NCBI GenBank assembly: GCA_029448655.1
Contig: JACCLO010000015.1
Location: forward strand, 186,001-250,000
Length of the DNA stretch: 64,000 nucleotides
Direction: 5' to 3'
Source: Wolfiporia cocos
Lineage: Eukaryota; Basidiomycota; Agaricomycetes; Polyporales; Phaeolaceae
In this document: positions 48,518 through 61,571 of the stretch, one piece after another
Layout of the letters: the number at the start of each line of letters is the position of its first letter
Position numbering within the stretch: position 1 is the stretch's first letter
Notes under the pieces: generated by a model
What the model was told of the DNA's origin: nothing
Seen by the model: the letters and a program-made list of their open reading frames with translations, nothing else
Databases searched by the model: none
Position numbers and translations under genes: made by a program

Positions 48518-49129
48518 TGTCACAAGAAAGTACGTCATTACTTTTCCTCGTTTAACACTACATACATGGACTCCTACAATACGGGCTAGGGCCCCTTACA
48601 TATGCCCTTAAGGCTAGTAGCCACCCAGCGCGTCCATTACTGGGCGCCGCTGTATGTCTAGTCGCATCGCCACCAGGCACATGACCACAACGCGTAGGCA
48701 GGTGACCGCGTAGGCAGGTGACCGCGTAGGCGGCGCCTGGTTATATTGTTTACCCTGTTAGGCCCTTATGGCCTAGCATATATTGTTGCTAGGGTCCCAG
48801 GCTTGATGCCAGGCCCTTGCATAGTCTCTGCACCAGTCCCCTGACAACACACAGACCTTCGCGTTAGGGCTGGTAGCTAGATAGTAGATACCATGCCCCT
48901 CATGTATATAACGACCTACCTTGGGACCAGTTCCTCAGAATGTAGATTCTTCGCTAGGGGCTTAGGCCCTGGGCTCAACTACCTTCTGAGTGCCTCCCTC
49001 CTCCTCCGTCTATCTCAACTGAGCTATCGTATACAATCTACGCTAGGGAGTTCCCCTCGTCTATGACAAGTCAATGCCAAGGCTTGGGGTTTAGAGGATA
49101 GCCCAGAGGGCCCAGTCAGTCTTGTGATA
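48518..49129. mobile_element. Solo LTR (612 bp), TSD AAAAA
   Basis: Starts TGTCACAAGAAAGTACG and ends AGTCTTGTGATA, giving imperfect inverted tips TGTCACAAG/CTTGTGATA. AAAAA lies on both sides (48,513-48,517 and 49,130-49,134). The middle has repeated GACCGCGTAGGC units near 48,710 and a TATATAACG promoter-like block near 48,905. An A-run TSD is weaker evidence than a mixed one. Confidence 0.75.
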
Positions 49130-49352
49130 AAAAATATCCTCGACTAATAGAAGTCGTGTCTGAGCATTTCGAGCAGACGTCCAGTCACAAAACTGCAAGT
49201 CAATGTCAAGTCAAAGAGTGTCTTGTGAGCATCAATTAAAAAGCCATGATACTAAGTGGACATGTACATTACTTGCCTGCCCTGTACTTTGAACAGACGA
49301 TACACTTTGATTTTAACATCCTGTCTCGTACTCGCCATGTGCACCAGTCAAT

Positions 49353-52300
49353 ATGCCAAGAGCTCCCTTGTATGTGTATAACGAAAATGGGGAGAAGGAA
49401 TATTACTGTGCATGTGCGCTACACTGCCACAATACTTGTACCAAAGTCTCTCGTGCCACATTTTTCAGCCACAAAAAACAGGTAACACTATTACCATCAA
49501 GTAATCTGCCTGAGAGGCCTAGGAAGAGGAGAAAAGTCGATCTTAGAGTGAGTTTGGACGGCGAATACATCCAAAACATAATGCGTGCACATAAAAAAAT
49601 TCAGGCTCACCACACACTTGGTATAGCCTGAGGAGAATGACACAACAAGTGCAGGGGCATCCAGCTCTGGTATCAGAACAGATTCATGATGGTACAAATT
49701 TCTGGGAAGCAGAGCACAATCACAGCATTTTTGCCAGTGAAACAAGTAGGTCAAGATCTTCTAAATCTCTCCATATTTTAACCAGCCAAACAGTGGACAA
49801 TATTGTCACAAACCCAGAGAGCGAAGGGGTCGGAGACAACAACTTCAATAGCCCTAGTCAATCTCAGGACCAGATCCAGATAGATCCAGATCAGACAAGC
49901 ACAGAATATATGTCTACACAGGTATGCTTTGAATTTATCAGAGACTATATGTGCAGTTCTCTGTGCAGAATATCGTCGGCGAGGAGGTTCATCAAGACTT
50001 CAATTTTGATCACGTGCCAGTTCCTAACCATGGCGACGGTGTATCTCAATCATACGCCGACGCTGGAAGTCTTGAAGCTATGCACCGTGACAATGAACAG
50101 GAGGAGGAGGAGTACTTCAATGCACATCTGAGTGGTATTATTTCTGCTGGACTTGCTGAGGAGGACGATGAATGTTCTAATGAGGCAAACGAACGTCCTC
50201 GCGAGTTAGAAGATCCACAAATGATCACATTAGAAGAGCTTCGCCACACTGTTGAAATGCAACATTTAATTCAGAATGCACGTCTAGAAGATGACATCAA
50301 GGACCCAGATATCTTGAGACGAATCCGAAATCCTCCCCAGCAGCCATTCGACATCGATGACCCCATCAAGCTACTATCTGTTGAAATCTACCTTGGCCTC
50401 GATGACTGCTCTCAGAAAATATACAACCACTTCCGCTCTGCACTGCTATGCTGCCTGCCTCATCTAGAGCTTCTATCATATGCTGTGGTCAAATCCTATG
50501 TTGAGAACCTCACTGGAATTTTCGAACTACGTGACGACTGCTGCGTAAATTCCTGCATGGCATATACTGGGATCTACAGCGAACTGGATATGTGAAAATA
50601 TTGTGGTGAACCACGTTATGAGGAAAGAAGACGCAGACGCAAGTGCAGACTCGTTCCAAGGAAGCAATCGACCACTATTCCCATTGCCCCTGTAATCCAG
50701 ACCATGCGACACTCAACAGAGGGGTCTCGTGCAGCTGAGTACCATGCCACAGCTACTCGACAGGTTCTTGCTTCACTTCAGGAGACCAATGGCAAGCTTG
50801 AGAAAATTAGCGACTACATACATGGCAAAGACTATCTTGAAGCTGTCGTACATGGTGATATCAAGGATGAAGATACTTGCCTCATGTTTTCTATTGACAG
50901 CGCACAGCTCTATGCTAGCAAGGTCTCAGACTGCTGGATGTTCATCTGGGTACTTCTTGATTATGCACCTGATGTTCGCTATAGAAAAACGCATATCATG
51001 CCTGGTGGATTCATTCCAGGACCCAGCAAGCCGAAGAACATAGACTCATTCCTGCTCCCTAGTCTTCGACATGTTGCTAGTTTTATGGGACGGTGCAAGA
51101 AGCTCAAAATATGGAGCGAGCAACATGGACTATTTGAGTCGAAACTGTACATTGTTTTTGGCACTGCAGATGGCCCTGGAATGACCTATCTCAATGGCAC
51201 GGTCGGCCACTCTGGGGCTCAGGGCTGCCAACTGTATTGTCCACTGAAGGGACGCCGAAAGCCCGGTGGTAGCCATTATTATCCTGCATGCCAGCTTCCC
51301 TGCAACTACTCTGTTTGTCACAGATTATACAAGGGTATAGATCGCAGACGTTACGGAGCAATGATTAGGGGATATATATCTCGGTATAACCTGAAACAGG
51401 CTACCTATAGATGCTATGCGTGGTACAACCTGAACAAGGCTACCTATAGACGCTTAGCGTGGGAAATTGAACTGCAGATATAGCCGGACCCTTGATAACA
51501 GCCAAGCTGTTATCGTAGCCCTTTTGGGGGAGTGGTCTAACACACCACTCATAAGCACGTTGCATTGGGTCCGCGGCGCGTCTTGTGATACTGTTCAAAA
51601 TTGCACCCACCCAGATGTCTGCCTGCGCGACGTAATATTGGACTCTCATGAAGCCTCTGATCGCTACTCTGCTAACCTGGAATGCCTGCTGAATGCATCG
51701 ACTCAACGCGAGTACGAAAAGATTTGTCTAGAGACAGGGATATGCAAGCCAAGCTTATTTGGTGGATTCCCTACTGATTGCTTTCTTGGAATTCCTGGTG
51801 GCTTCCCAGCAGATATCATGCATCTTACTGGTCCTAATCATCATGAACTGTTTTTTGATCTATGGTGAGGTACTATCAAGTGTGGACAGAATGACGACAA
51901 GTCGACTTGGGCCTTTGCTGTCCTCACTGGAGACACCTGGACAGCTCATGGTGACGCTGTTGCTAAGCTGGTATCCTATCTTCCTGGCTCATTTGACTGT
52001 CCACCTCACAATCCTGCAGAGAAAATAAACAGTGGATACAAGGCACAAGAACAGATTATACATCTCTACGAGTACTGCGTTGCCCTGCTGTATAATGTGC
52101 TACCTCCTGCATTCTACCGGAACTTCTGTCAGCTTGTCCATGGCATCCGGCTAATGTATCAACGTGGAATCCGACCCAAGAACATCACCGAGGCTCATGA
52201 AATGCTGTTAACTTTTTCTGAGGACTATGAGGAGCTCTACTGTGATAGACACCCTGACCACATACACTTTGTTCGACAAAGCGTTCACTCGGTCACCATA

Positions 52301-53153
52301 TACCTTCTGAGATGGAACGGATTGGACCCTATACGACATATTCTCAATGGGTCATGGAGCGTGCTATTGAGCTCATCTCAAGGCAGCTGCACTCTCATGT
52401 ACACCCATACGCCAATCTCGCAGAGTGTGGACTTGTGCGATGTCGTACTAATGCTCTCCGTGCCATGATGCCCAAGCTCAACAAGGCAAAGAGCCTGCCC
52501 CGCGGTGCTATAGATTTGGGAGGCGGTTATGCCCTCTTGCGTGCAGCCTCAAAAGACCTGCTGGTGATGACAGAACCGGAAGCCCAGTCTCTCAGCAAAT
52601 ACTTAGAGAACAAAGGAGTTGAGCAAACAGATTACTTTCGTTCGAATATGCGGGTCCGAAAATGGGCATGGGCTCTGCTTCCTAGCAAACAAGTAGTGCG
52701 CTCACTTTGGGTGGAGGGGGGAATACCCATCCAGAAGCTTCACATGGCTCAAAATGTTAAAATAAGCATATAAGTAGTCTCCCTGAGTGTAGCTAATTTT
52801 AATAGGTCCGTATCGACGAAGACAAAATAGAAATAGGAGAAGTGCAGTACTTCTTTACTCTCAAACTCAACATAACACTTACTGCACTTGCAATTATTTC
52901 ACTATATTCTGAGCCTGACAAGGACCTTCTGGAGTACTCATATAACACTCTCTACTCTTGCGAACACCTCGAAACACCTCGCCTGGTCATAGTAAAAGTT
53001 ACTTCAATTATGTCGGTGGTCAGAATGCTGCTGCACCCAGAGCATAATGGGCCCCATGGGAGAGACTTGGAGGGTCGTTTCTTCCTGGTCGAGAAGCTCG
53101 GACTGGAGATCCTTCAGATGGCTGGTATACATGAGGAAGTAACAGAGGTGTAG
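49353..53153 (+). pseudogene. Tnp2-family transposase (CACTA/EnSpm), decayed and interrupted
   Basis: The N-terminal exon (49,353-49,631) has a CACALHCHNTCTKVSR Cys/His cluster. A long acidic region follows, then the Tnp2 core: NSCMAYTGIYSEL, KYCGEPRYEERR, FSIDSAQLYASKVSDCW, GGFIPGPSKPKNIDSFL, YIVFGTADGPGMTYLNGTVG and GCQLYCPLKGRRK. C-terminal blocks are ETGICKPSLFGGFP, IPGGFPADIMHLTGPNHHEL and RTNALRAMMPKLN. This is the CACTA transposon enzyme family. Lesions are TGA at 50,593-50,595 just before KYCGEPRY, a 275-bp LTR insertion at 51,316-51,590, TGA at 51,866-51,868 where the family has Arg (LW-stop-GT), and a frame change near 52,290. The last exon ends at 53,151-53,153. Element tips were not identified. 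Confidence 0.82.
51316..51590. mobile_element. Short solo LTR inside the Tnp2 gene, TSD CTGTT
   Basis: 275 bp, starting TGTCACAGATTATAC and ending TCTTGTGATA, with CTGTT at 51,311-51,315 and 51,591-51,595. The transposase frame runs into the left TSD (NYSV) and resumes after the right one (QNCTHPDV), as expected for one clean insertion. It contains two nearly identical AACAAGGCTACCTATAG-type units near 51,395 and 51,430. Confidence 0.85.
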
Positions 53154-53155
53154 CA

Positions 53156-53275
53156 TAGATATGCAGCTGGTAGTGTACCTATCCCGTTACAGTAGAGCAG
53201 CCACCGAGTAGCAGCAGTTGCCATATCTGGCAATCACCTGCTATCGTCAGCACGCGTTGACCAAATGTGTAACCC
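53156..53275 (+). repeat. Repeat shared with the left window edge
   Basis: It lies immediately after the Tnp2 stop and matches positions 1-125 in reverse orientation. It contains GCAGCTGGTAGTGTACC. It could be the 3' subterminal part of this CACTA element, in which case a second relative begins just left of the window. Confidence 0.6.
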
Positions 53276-54050
53276 TAATTGCTATTGAAACTCAGATAAA
53301 CCCCAAACCTTCGTCTGGGTGGCTGAAGTGGCTGAAGCAGATTTCGACATCATTCGACTCGTGCAGCCCACAGCTACAATAAATGGATGTGAAAAATTCT
53401 GATACTCTATTCATGTAGTATATAGGATCCAATTTATACTTCCATGTGGCTTTTACAATTGTATCAAAGCTATTCAGTTACTGGTGTAAGGAAACATCGA
53501 GAAAATCAGTGCCGAAACGGACATGCGGTCATGTAACATGTGCTACGAAAGATCCTCACAGCTATATAGTGAGATATTGTACACATAGAATATATATATC
53601 ATGAAGAGCGTGATTTTTCGATGGCGCCCGGCCGATTATGTCTATTATTTTCCTATGCCCAATTAAATATCGGTATGTGTTTGGGACACCACTCAGCTGA
53701 ATGTCTCATTACTCATGGAGAGTCAATGATAAAATCATGAAAATATTTTGAAGTATATATCATATGATTTAGTGTATGGTACAAAGGTGAGATATACAGA
53801 TAGTACGAATCGGATTATCTACCATTGTACTACCTTGGAGATACTATCTTCAGTACTACTAGGCGACTTTCATAATGCCGATGTCAAATACCCGCACCAT
53901 CGGCATACCCCATGGGAGGCTGCCCGCACTACTACTGCAGTCCTCTTCCAAGTGTTAGGAAATGTAAGATGCGGCCTCGACAAGGATGGCCAAGGAACGA
54001 TGGAGGACGAGATAATGATATTGCAGGGCTTCTGCTTAGAGTGAGTCTTA
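53276..54050. other. AT-rich stretch, no confident gene
   Basis: A 98-codon frame at 53,748-54,044 is not recognisable. The rest is AT-rich non-coding sequence. Confidence 0.3.
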
Positions 54051-54057
54051 ACGCATA

Positions 54058-54399
54058 GTGCCCAGCTCAGCCCATTTTAAGCTGAATATATGCGCATATA
54101 GTGACCATCTTCCTGACCCAAAGAAAATACCAATCACATTCCCTGACAAAAAAATCACTTGGGTATGTGATACACCTGTTAGGGGGTGTTTTCTCGATCT
54201 CATCGTCGATTTTCAGTGGCCTCCCGTTCTGCCTCCCAACAACGTCACCAACTCCAGCAAGACTGCCCCGGACAAGGACCGTACCATCGTGGAGGACACC
54301 TCCAATGAATATCAGGAGTTCAACAAATGCAAGAGAAATATCACAGACGACGGGGACAGCGCGCGCGCCGATACTAAGCGTGTCCGTCGCAACGTCTGA
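54058..54399 (+). CDS. Unknown protein, 113 codons
   Basis: One frame with a hydrophobic-aromatic centre (GCFLDLIVDFQWPPVLPP) and a basic C-terminus (RADTKRVRRNV) resembling a nuclear-localisation signal. No family is recognised. It may be the last exon of a gene starting further left. Confidence 0.3.
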   Translation: MPSSAHFKLNICAYSDHLPDPKKIPITFPDKKITWVCDTPVRGCFLDLIVDFQWPPVLPPNNVTNSSKTAPDKDRTIVEDTSNEYQEFNKCKRNITDDGDSARADTKRVRRNV

Positions 54400-54562
54400 T
54401 TCATCGCATAAATCGCATCGCTTCTTATTTTTGCAAGTACGCCCTGCTATTGCTGTCACCACTTTCAATCAGCATTATTGTATGCCACTGTTGTTAGTGT
54501 TCGTTCCTGTCGCTGCTATCGTCTCTCAATGTATGTCTTGCTATGCAGAGTGTAAAGTCCAT

Positions 54563-55036
54563 TGTTGTACGATATAAATGCCGCCTCCCCTCATTAAATT
54601 GAGATTCATTTTTCCCGTCCCTCTTGTACTGTTGCAGATAATAATAAATATATAGCTTGTAGTCTTTGATGTCAACATGCGCAAGAACATCGTCTTCAAA
54701 GGAAAGTCCTCCAAATACTGGCCAGACCTTCCCCCAGAGGTCATTCGGTTGGAATCACTCGTGTCTTGCTCGTCCTAGTGCCAATCTGCGGCCTCCAGGT
54801 TGATCGCCACATACCATTTGCTCAACGTCTCCACAACGGTGCATTGCCCCATGACATGGTCCCCGCCGCAGATGTGGCCCTTGCGCTTCCTCTTTACGTT
54901 CATCTGCAATGCAATCGAGGTCAAGAAGTTGATGTTTGTCTACAATAGAAATGCCGCCACCCCTCATTAAATTGAGATTCGTTTTTCCCATCCCTCTTGT
55001 ACTGTTGCAGATAGTAATAGATATATAGCTTGTAGT
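54563..55036 (+). repeat. Pair of ~100-bp direct repeats
   Basis: 54,563-54,663 and 54,935-55,036 are about 90% alike and in the same direction. Shared blocks include CCCTCATTAAATTGAGATTC and TCTTGTACTGTTGCAGATA. About 270 bp lie between them. They could be short terminal repeats of a mini-element, but ends and TSD are not clear. Confidence 0.6.
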
Positions 55037-55085
55037 TGTAGCATTCAATGAATATTGCAATGCTCATTAAAGTCGAAGAGCCCAC

Positions 55086-57290
55086 GTGAGCCACTTACTT
55101 AATGGCGTCATGTCACTCGTTTCACTGCCACTTCTCTTTCACCACTTACTCTCCCCATACATGCCTCAAAGATTTTATATACCAATGTCTCCCACTTATT
55201 CCGAAAATCCTACATTCCCCACCTCTTCAATGAGAGCGACCGACTTGTCTCAGTTACATCAGATGTCGCATGCATTTGCTCCAGAGCATACACGCACTCT
55301 TAGCAGCAATCAACCCATGCTGGGCTCAACTAATGTCGACATTTTATCAGGGAATTTGCAAGGGGTCTCCCAATGGGGACAAATTAATCCTGCGGTATGA
55401 GCTAGAATTGCAGTGCAGGTCACTAGCTTATTTCATTGGGTGCCCCAACTAGCATATCTCCGATGCAGATCAACAGACAGTGATCTGCTCAGACAATCAT
55501 ACAAATCAGATGCTCGTGGAAGTGATGGCCAAGCTTACTGAAGAAAATATACACTTTTGCATGCTTATGGAGTGAGTATATGCGCCTCGTACTCTAGTTC
55601 CAGTGCTACAGACTACTTCTCCACAAAGAACAACCTTGACTCAGGTGGCTACAGGCATACAGTCACTTGTTAGTGCACAACTCGATAGGTATCTACTCCA
55701 TCGTATTATATCTTGAAACAAAAATATAAATCGAGTTTTTACAGGGGCTCTAGAGGCGATGCTAGCCTACCCGACAACCGACCTCTTTCTAAGAGGGAAC
55801 AATACCCTAATATCAAATTCTGGAATGAGGCAGATTGGCGGGCCTCAAAACGCCATGACGATGCGGACCCAACGTCAGATGGGCCAAAACAACATGGAAA
55901 AAAAAGGTGGAGTCATGGTCGTGGTTGGAAGAGGAAGATGGCACCCCTTTTAGCATATCGCACCTCGGTGGCATCAGGGCATTAATCAGGGAGGTCTTTC
56001 TCGATCTCTCAGAACATGGCTGTGTGCCAGAATGCTGGACTAAGGTCTGCCAGAAGGGGCGTGACGAGCTGCAACAAAGGCTAGAAGAGGTGTACCTGGA
56101 GATTGCCTTATGTGAGGGACACTGAAAGACCGAAACGTGTGCCAAGGCTGTCTATCCATCTTGGAAGCAGAAGCACATGCACACTACAGCAGCGGTTAGT
56201 CTTTGGTTTGCTCTTCCTATGGCTCAGAGACACATTAACGAGGACCAGGCACCAAACGCTGCTTCAACCGATCGCACGAAGACTTCGACTTCGTGAAGCT
56301 CAGACCTCAGAACAGAAGACCAGCACTCCAAGAGCACAAGTGCTACAGAGACTGCGTCTGCACCGCCCATTGCTTCTGGGGATGCTCCTAGACCTGCTTC
56401 ACCATGTCCACCTACACCCTCTGCTCTGAGCCCCCGGCAGCCCTCTGAGCTCGAATATGAAGACCAACATTCCTCGACGATCCCTGATACGACTACAGAT
56501 GCAACTGTGGCACAGACATCCGCCTCTGAGGCACAACACGCCGTGGAACCCATTCATGGTGAGAAGTGTCCCTCGGAGCCCATTCACTCCATGGAGCGCA
56601 CGAGCAAACGCCACACCATGCTTGTAATCAAATCAGCTCTGTACATTTTTTTTTCTTTCCTGTTCTTCACTAACCACGACGAGTAGGAGTCGGCCTCAAA
56701 GAGGTGTCATGACGCATTCGAGAATGGACGCATCCACCACAGCTAACAAAGACAATGCGGGTGAGTCGTTTTTTCCTCTTTAGCTTTACAATATTTTGAG
56801 TGTTTCTATTTACAGGTTCCCTCATTGTCGCACAAACTGAACCAGGTACATGTCTGTTTATACCATGGCAAATTTTCTGATGTCGTCCACGATGTAGGCG
56901 ACAAAGATCCAATTCAAGAATTGGAGGCTACGAACAATACAACCTCAATGGATATGCCAGTGTCCAGCGCCTCTGATTCCTCAGCTGCCCCGACAACTGT
57001 GGCTGCTACCAAAGCTTCACAGGGTCGCTGCTACGGACCTAGGAAGGCTATAAATGCTAAGTATGCCACAAGATAATTCAACAAATTTTCCTGACGCCTC
57101 TCAGGAATCTGTATGGGAAGGAGTGGCACAGCAAGAATCCTGAAGGTACGCTTGAAGAATTCGAGGAGCACTTTCGCACTTTGTCGAAAGAGGTACTTCA
57201 GGTGAGAATATATTCTTCATAGCTCCTCGTTGCATACTCAACCTCTCATAGCAATACAAAGACATGGAGAAGGATCTGGTATGTTTTTTT
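55086..57290 (+). CDS. Agaricomycete-type unknown gene, multi-exon
   Basis: Fragments in order: a 104-codon frame (55,086), FWNEADWRASKRHDDADP (about 55,830), WLEEEDGTPFS (about 55,925), REVFLDLSEHGCVPECWTKV (about 56,000), AVYPSWKQKH (about 56,150), a proline/serine-rich linker, and NLYGKEWHSKNPEGTLEEF with EHFRTLSKEVLQ (about 57,110-57,200). A W..DW N-terminus, a central YPSWK motif and a C-terminal NL...W...PEGTLEEF helix recur in many unnamed mushroom proteins, often beside transposons. The frame changes within an A8 run near 55,898-55,905, which is either a real frameshift or a sequencing slip. No function is known. Confidence 0.5.
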
Positions 57291-57479
57291 CACTCTACTT
57301 GGTTCGTGAAGCTATATTGACTTGCTCTGTAGAAAAAGAAGAGGTAATTGGCAAATTGGACAATATGTGCACCTTTTTTTGGTTGAGTCGCATGTTTACT
57401 AGAGCAATTTATTTCAGTAGATCCTGATACATGCATACGATCACCCTGCTGGATTCACAAATTTTCTTGTGCATGCTTA

Positions 57480-57921
57480 GAGTCTCTGCTGATAGGTTCG
57501 TGTATTTTCTGGTATGACGCAAAATGTGGATGTGGATGGTTTCGGTGTATTTCGGTATTTTCTGGTACGATGCAAAAATATGTAAAATATTTTCTGGTAG
57601 CTGTTGATAAATTGAAGCAATTCAAAGAATGGGGCCTGATATGTACGAGTATGCCCTGATTGAGCAAGCCTCTGCATTTTGGTATGACCGAGTATCTTGG
57701 GATAGTCACTACATTTTCAGACAGGGCCGTCTGATACTTTCTGATAACTAGTAGTATATTGGAATGCTATCCTGCTAGCGTTCGGTACGTTACAGCAGCT
57801 TCTAGTATACAGCTGGGTGCCTAAAAATAGCGCATTCTATGAAGAGTCCAACTTTAGTATCAGATCATATCGGGTAGCTACTGATAGAATCTGATACAAG
57901 GTACTTTCACTGGGAATTAAC
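57480..57921 (-). repeat. Dispersed repeat, inverted relative to the 36,821 copy
   Basis: Read on the minus strand it starts CAGTGAAAGTACC at 57,921 and follows the copy at 36,821 block by block, with extra TATTTTCTGGTA words at the far end. It lies between the two unknown genes of this region. Confidence 0.65.
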
Positions 57922-58975
57922 CTCAAGTCTCGTTGCCAAAGCTGTTCGCCAGATCGCAGATTGCAGAGGTCAGCATCGAGACTCAGTACAAAGGGAGCAG
58001 CAACGACGGATCGGACGACTCTGACGAAGAGTCGGATCATAATGATGACACTATTCTGAAGAACATCGACCCTGAGACGCTCCTATATGGCCCATATTCT
58101 CAAAAGAGCATTCTTGACCAGCTCCCATTGTCCGACATCAGTGATCACAGTGCTGACGAACACTATGGGAGCGACGTCGATGCAGAGGAGGAGGAGTTGG
58201 AGTTGGACAGATGCTACAGGCGACTGTTGCAGTGGTATGAGCAGGTGAGTTCAATGGATGATGAATCGGATGCCGCTGTCGAGGACAATGGACAGATGTA
58301 CATGGATGCCGACCCGCAGGACACGGTTGAACAATGGGTACTTTGATTGTAGATTGTCAATGCTATCGAATGTGCTAAACATGTTACTAGGATGTGAACC
58401 TCAGCATCGCAGCCACGCTCACTGATTCTGATGAACAAGCAGAGTTGGAAGGTTCTGCTACGAGGGTAGTTGCTCTGGTTCCTGATGACCGAGCATCCGA
58501 TGAGACTGGTGAAGATGGTGTCGTGCCTTCATCACAACCTTCCAAGGAGCAGTCTGTCGTGCAGTGGCAATGATCTCGTCTTGGCAGCGAGGATGAATCA
58601 AACACTGGATCTCCTCGCGTGAGCAGCATAGCCCAAGATACAGCGCAAGTCAAGCAAAATGCTCAACTCGCCCAGAATGGGGACCATACAACCAGATCCG
58701 ATGCCGTTGCGAACAATGTTCGAAGTCCATCACATACACCGGAGGCTGCAGTTGTTACTCCTGCAAAATCGGGGAAGCTAATCAATGGCGGTGCCTCTGC
58801 TGCTGCGAATTCTTCCCGCAAGCTAGTCAAGAAGCTGTCTTCAAAGTCGGATCTTTCCCCCGAGACTATTGACTCGAGCTCACTGCCCGTTAACAACAAC
58901 GAAACTTCGGCTCAGACTGATCCCATCGAGACTGCAGAAGATCCTGACCCTGCGGCGCAAAGCGCTGTAGACGAT

Positions 58976-59595
58976 TAGTGATGTGCAAAGCCCGGCTCAA
59001 AGCCATGAGCCGGGCCTGACCGAGCCGAGTTGAGCCGAGCCGAGCCGAGCCTTTGGGGCGGCTCAGGACGGCTCAGGGCCCGGCTTGGATTGTGAGCCAG
59101 CCGTAGCCGAGCCCTGAGCCGGCGGCTTTAGGCGCGCAACTGTAGCTTCGCTGTAATGAGTGAAAATGGAACAAGAACTGCATAATTTCATCTTAAATAC
59201 TCTCAACAACCGTACAATGACTTGTGATCCGCTAACGTAGCGCGAAACTTCGTAACTACTGTACATGTTATGATCAGGGTTGCGATCAGAGTTGTGATCG
59301 AGACCTGGGTTTTCCGTCAATGTCATCAGCAGCTGTAAAGACACTTAGATCAGAATCACAATGATAACGGACATATATGCATTGTGAATACATTGTGCTG
59401 CCATTTTGAACTGTATAAACTATTAATTCTGAGGTTGTTCCTGACTGCCCATAAGCCCCGGCCTGAGCCTGAGCCAGGCCCAAGCTGGCCTGAGCCGTCA
59501 AGGAGGGCCCGGCTTGACATTTCGCTGAGCCCGAGCCCTTCAAAGCCGGGCCCAAGCCCCGGGCTTTGAGCCGAGCCGGGCTTTGCACATCAATA
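58976..59595. mobile_element. Non-autonomous hAT-type element, TSD TAGACGAT
   Basis: 620 bp with ends TAGTGATGTGCAAAGCCC and GGGCTTTGCACATCAATA, flanked by TAGACGAT (58,968-58,975 and 59,596-59,603). Both ends are packed with GAGCCGAGCC and GGCTCA repeats; the centre is unique and non-coding. An 8-bp TSD and TAGTG tip fit hAT. Confidence 0.92.
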
Positions 59596-61329
59596 TAGAC
59601 GATGATCCCATACAGGATGTGGACGGCTTCGTTGCGCCTCCAAACGAGCGTCAGCTCAACCCACCGGTGAAGACTCCAAAGTCTGGTACGATCAAGGACA
59701 GGCACAGCAGGCTGCCCGAGGCCGACATCCAGTTGGCTGCTGCTGCTCAGTTGACCCCCGCCCCCACAGCAGACAACGAGGCTGAGAGACATATGACATG
59801 GATGACCACCCGTCGAGCCGCTTCGACTGCTGCCATGCCCCCTCTGCCACTGCCCCCGATGCTTGCAGCAGCCCCGAAGTGGCGAGTGCACCTGACGGAA
59901 GAGGTGAAGGCAGAAAGAAAGGTGGAGAGAGAGAGTGTAGCTGCTGAGAAGAAGGCTGCAAAAGAGAAAGAAAAAGCGGAGAAGGTGTCACAGACTTACC
60001 AGTCTGTGCGACCCTGGCATCAGGGGGACTCCCTAACGCCCTACAAGAGGTGTGCAATGCCGCGCCAGCGGTGACCTTGTCGGCTGTACCCCGCACTGGG
60101 GACTCCTAGAGGCGACATAGAGGAGCATTACACAGTCGAGCAAGTCAAGAGGGGCCCTCGGGCTAGAGCACGCGCAGACAGAGGATAAGAGAGGCACATG
60201 AGTGCATTGACGAGAATCTCAAGGATGAGGATGTAAGTCCTCATCCGTCGTACTTATACATGTGTAGCTGGCCAGTAATGGCCGCCCTAAAGTAATGGCC
60301 CGTGCGCGCATTATCTAAGAGAGCACATGATGTGTAACTACAGTGACGAATGTAACTAGTGTGACCATAACGTGAGATACCTGAGGCGCGCGCTACCCTA
60401 CAGCGCTAACCTAACAGTCAGGTGACCAACAAACTACAGAGACGCACGAGGAGGTGGCTGAGGACCAGAGACGCGGCGTACGCCTAGCGCCGCATGTGGA
60501 ACCTATAGCGAGGGAAGTACGGTAACCCCCTGGGTACATCCGTGACATTACCCCCCCTCCTAAAAAACGTTGTCCCTAACGTTCTACCTTATATCCTACG
60601 ACCCTCGCATCCTTGGTTGCTTGTTTAACACACGGCTCATGTGGTTTATGAGGAGCGTCCATGTGCACGGTCCGTCCGCCGGTGGCGGAGTGAAGTGAGC
60701 GTCGCCTGCAGGAGACATCAGGATTCGCAATACATTCCCTGTTTCCTTACATCCCGCGACGTGAGCGAATGAGGCTCGTCAGAGGTGAGCGGGTCCATCA
60801 GAGGTTGTGGTAATGTCAAGATCATTCCGCCTCCTAGGACTGACGCTGACGTGGCTGAGCGTGACGCGCCGACCCCGGGGTATGTGGTTGGCTCAGTCGA
60901 GTATAGTAGTCGGTTGTCGTTGTTGTTGTCTATCCTTCGAGACCGTCGGTGTGGGGTTGGAGACCCTTGCGGGTTCCTTCGCATACCCACTGGTCATGAG
61001 ATCTTGTACTTGTGCCTGCCGCCCAGGGGTAACTGGCCGGACTGCCCTAGACCTCCACACGCGCGTACATTCCCTTGTCAGGGGTGACGGCGGCGGGTCC
61101 TCAAACGGGGCTTACGTCGGTTGACCCCTTCTACCTTGCGTTCAAAAGGGGGCGGACTTGCTTGCTCACTCCGCACGGGTACTTCGCCTGGTGTAACACT
61201 TCGTGGGGGCTCGTAAGACTACGGACCTCTGGCGCTTCTACCAGAGGCTGCCCCGCCGTGTTGCCATGGCACCCTGTACGTGGAGAACCCTCGGCCCCAA
61301 CGCAGTTCGCGCCAGAGGGGAGGTAAGAT

Positions 61330-61341
61330 ATCCTTGAGATT
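61330..61341 (-). promoter_or_regulatory. Putative self-priming primer-binding site
   Basis: Minus-strand AATCTCAAGGAT starts one base after the 5' LTR. It does not look like the complement of a tRNA 3' end (no TGG start), but pairs over 12 bases with the LTR block at 61,572-61,583. Confidence 0.6.
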
Positions 61342-61571
61342 ATGTCACAGACTTACCAGTCTGTGCGACCCTGGCATCAGGGGGACTCCCTAACGCCCTA
61401 CAAGAGGTGTGCAATGCCGCGCCAGCGGTGACCTTGTCGGCTGTACCCCGCACTGGGGACTCCTAGAGGCGACATAGAGGAGCATTACACAGTCGAGCAA
61501 GTCAAGAGGGGCCCTCGGGCTAGAGCACGCGCAGACAGAGGATAAGAGAGGCACATGAGTGCATTGACGAG

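Noticed and set aside
48547..53178. CACTA element bounded by CACTAC and GTAGTG
   Set aside because: The tips share only six bases and the flanking three bases differ. The left tip would also lie inside a solo LTR with its own TSD.
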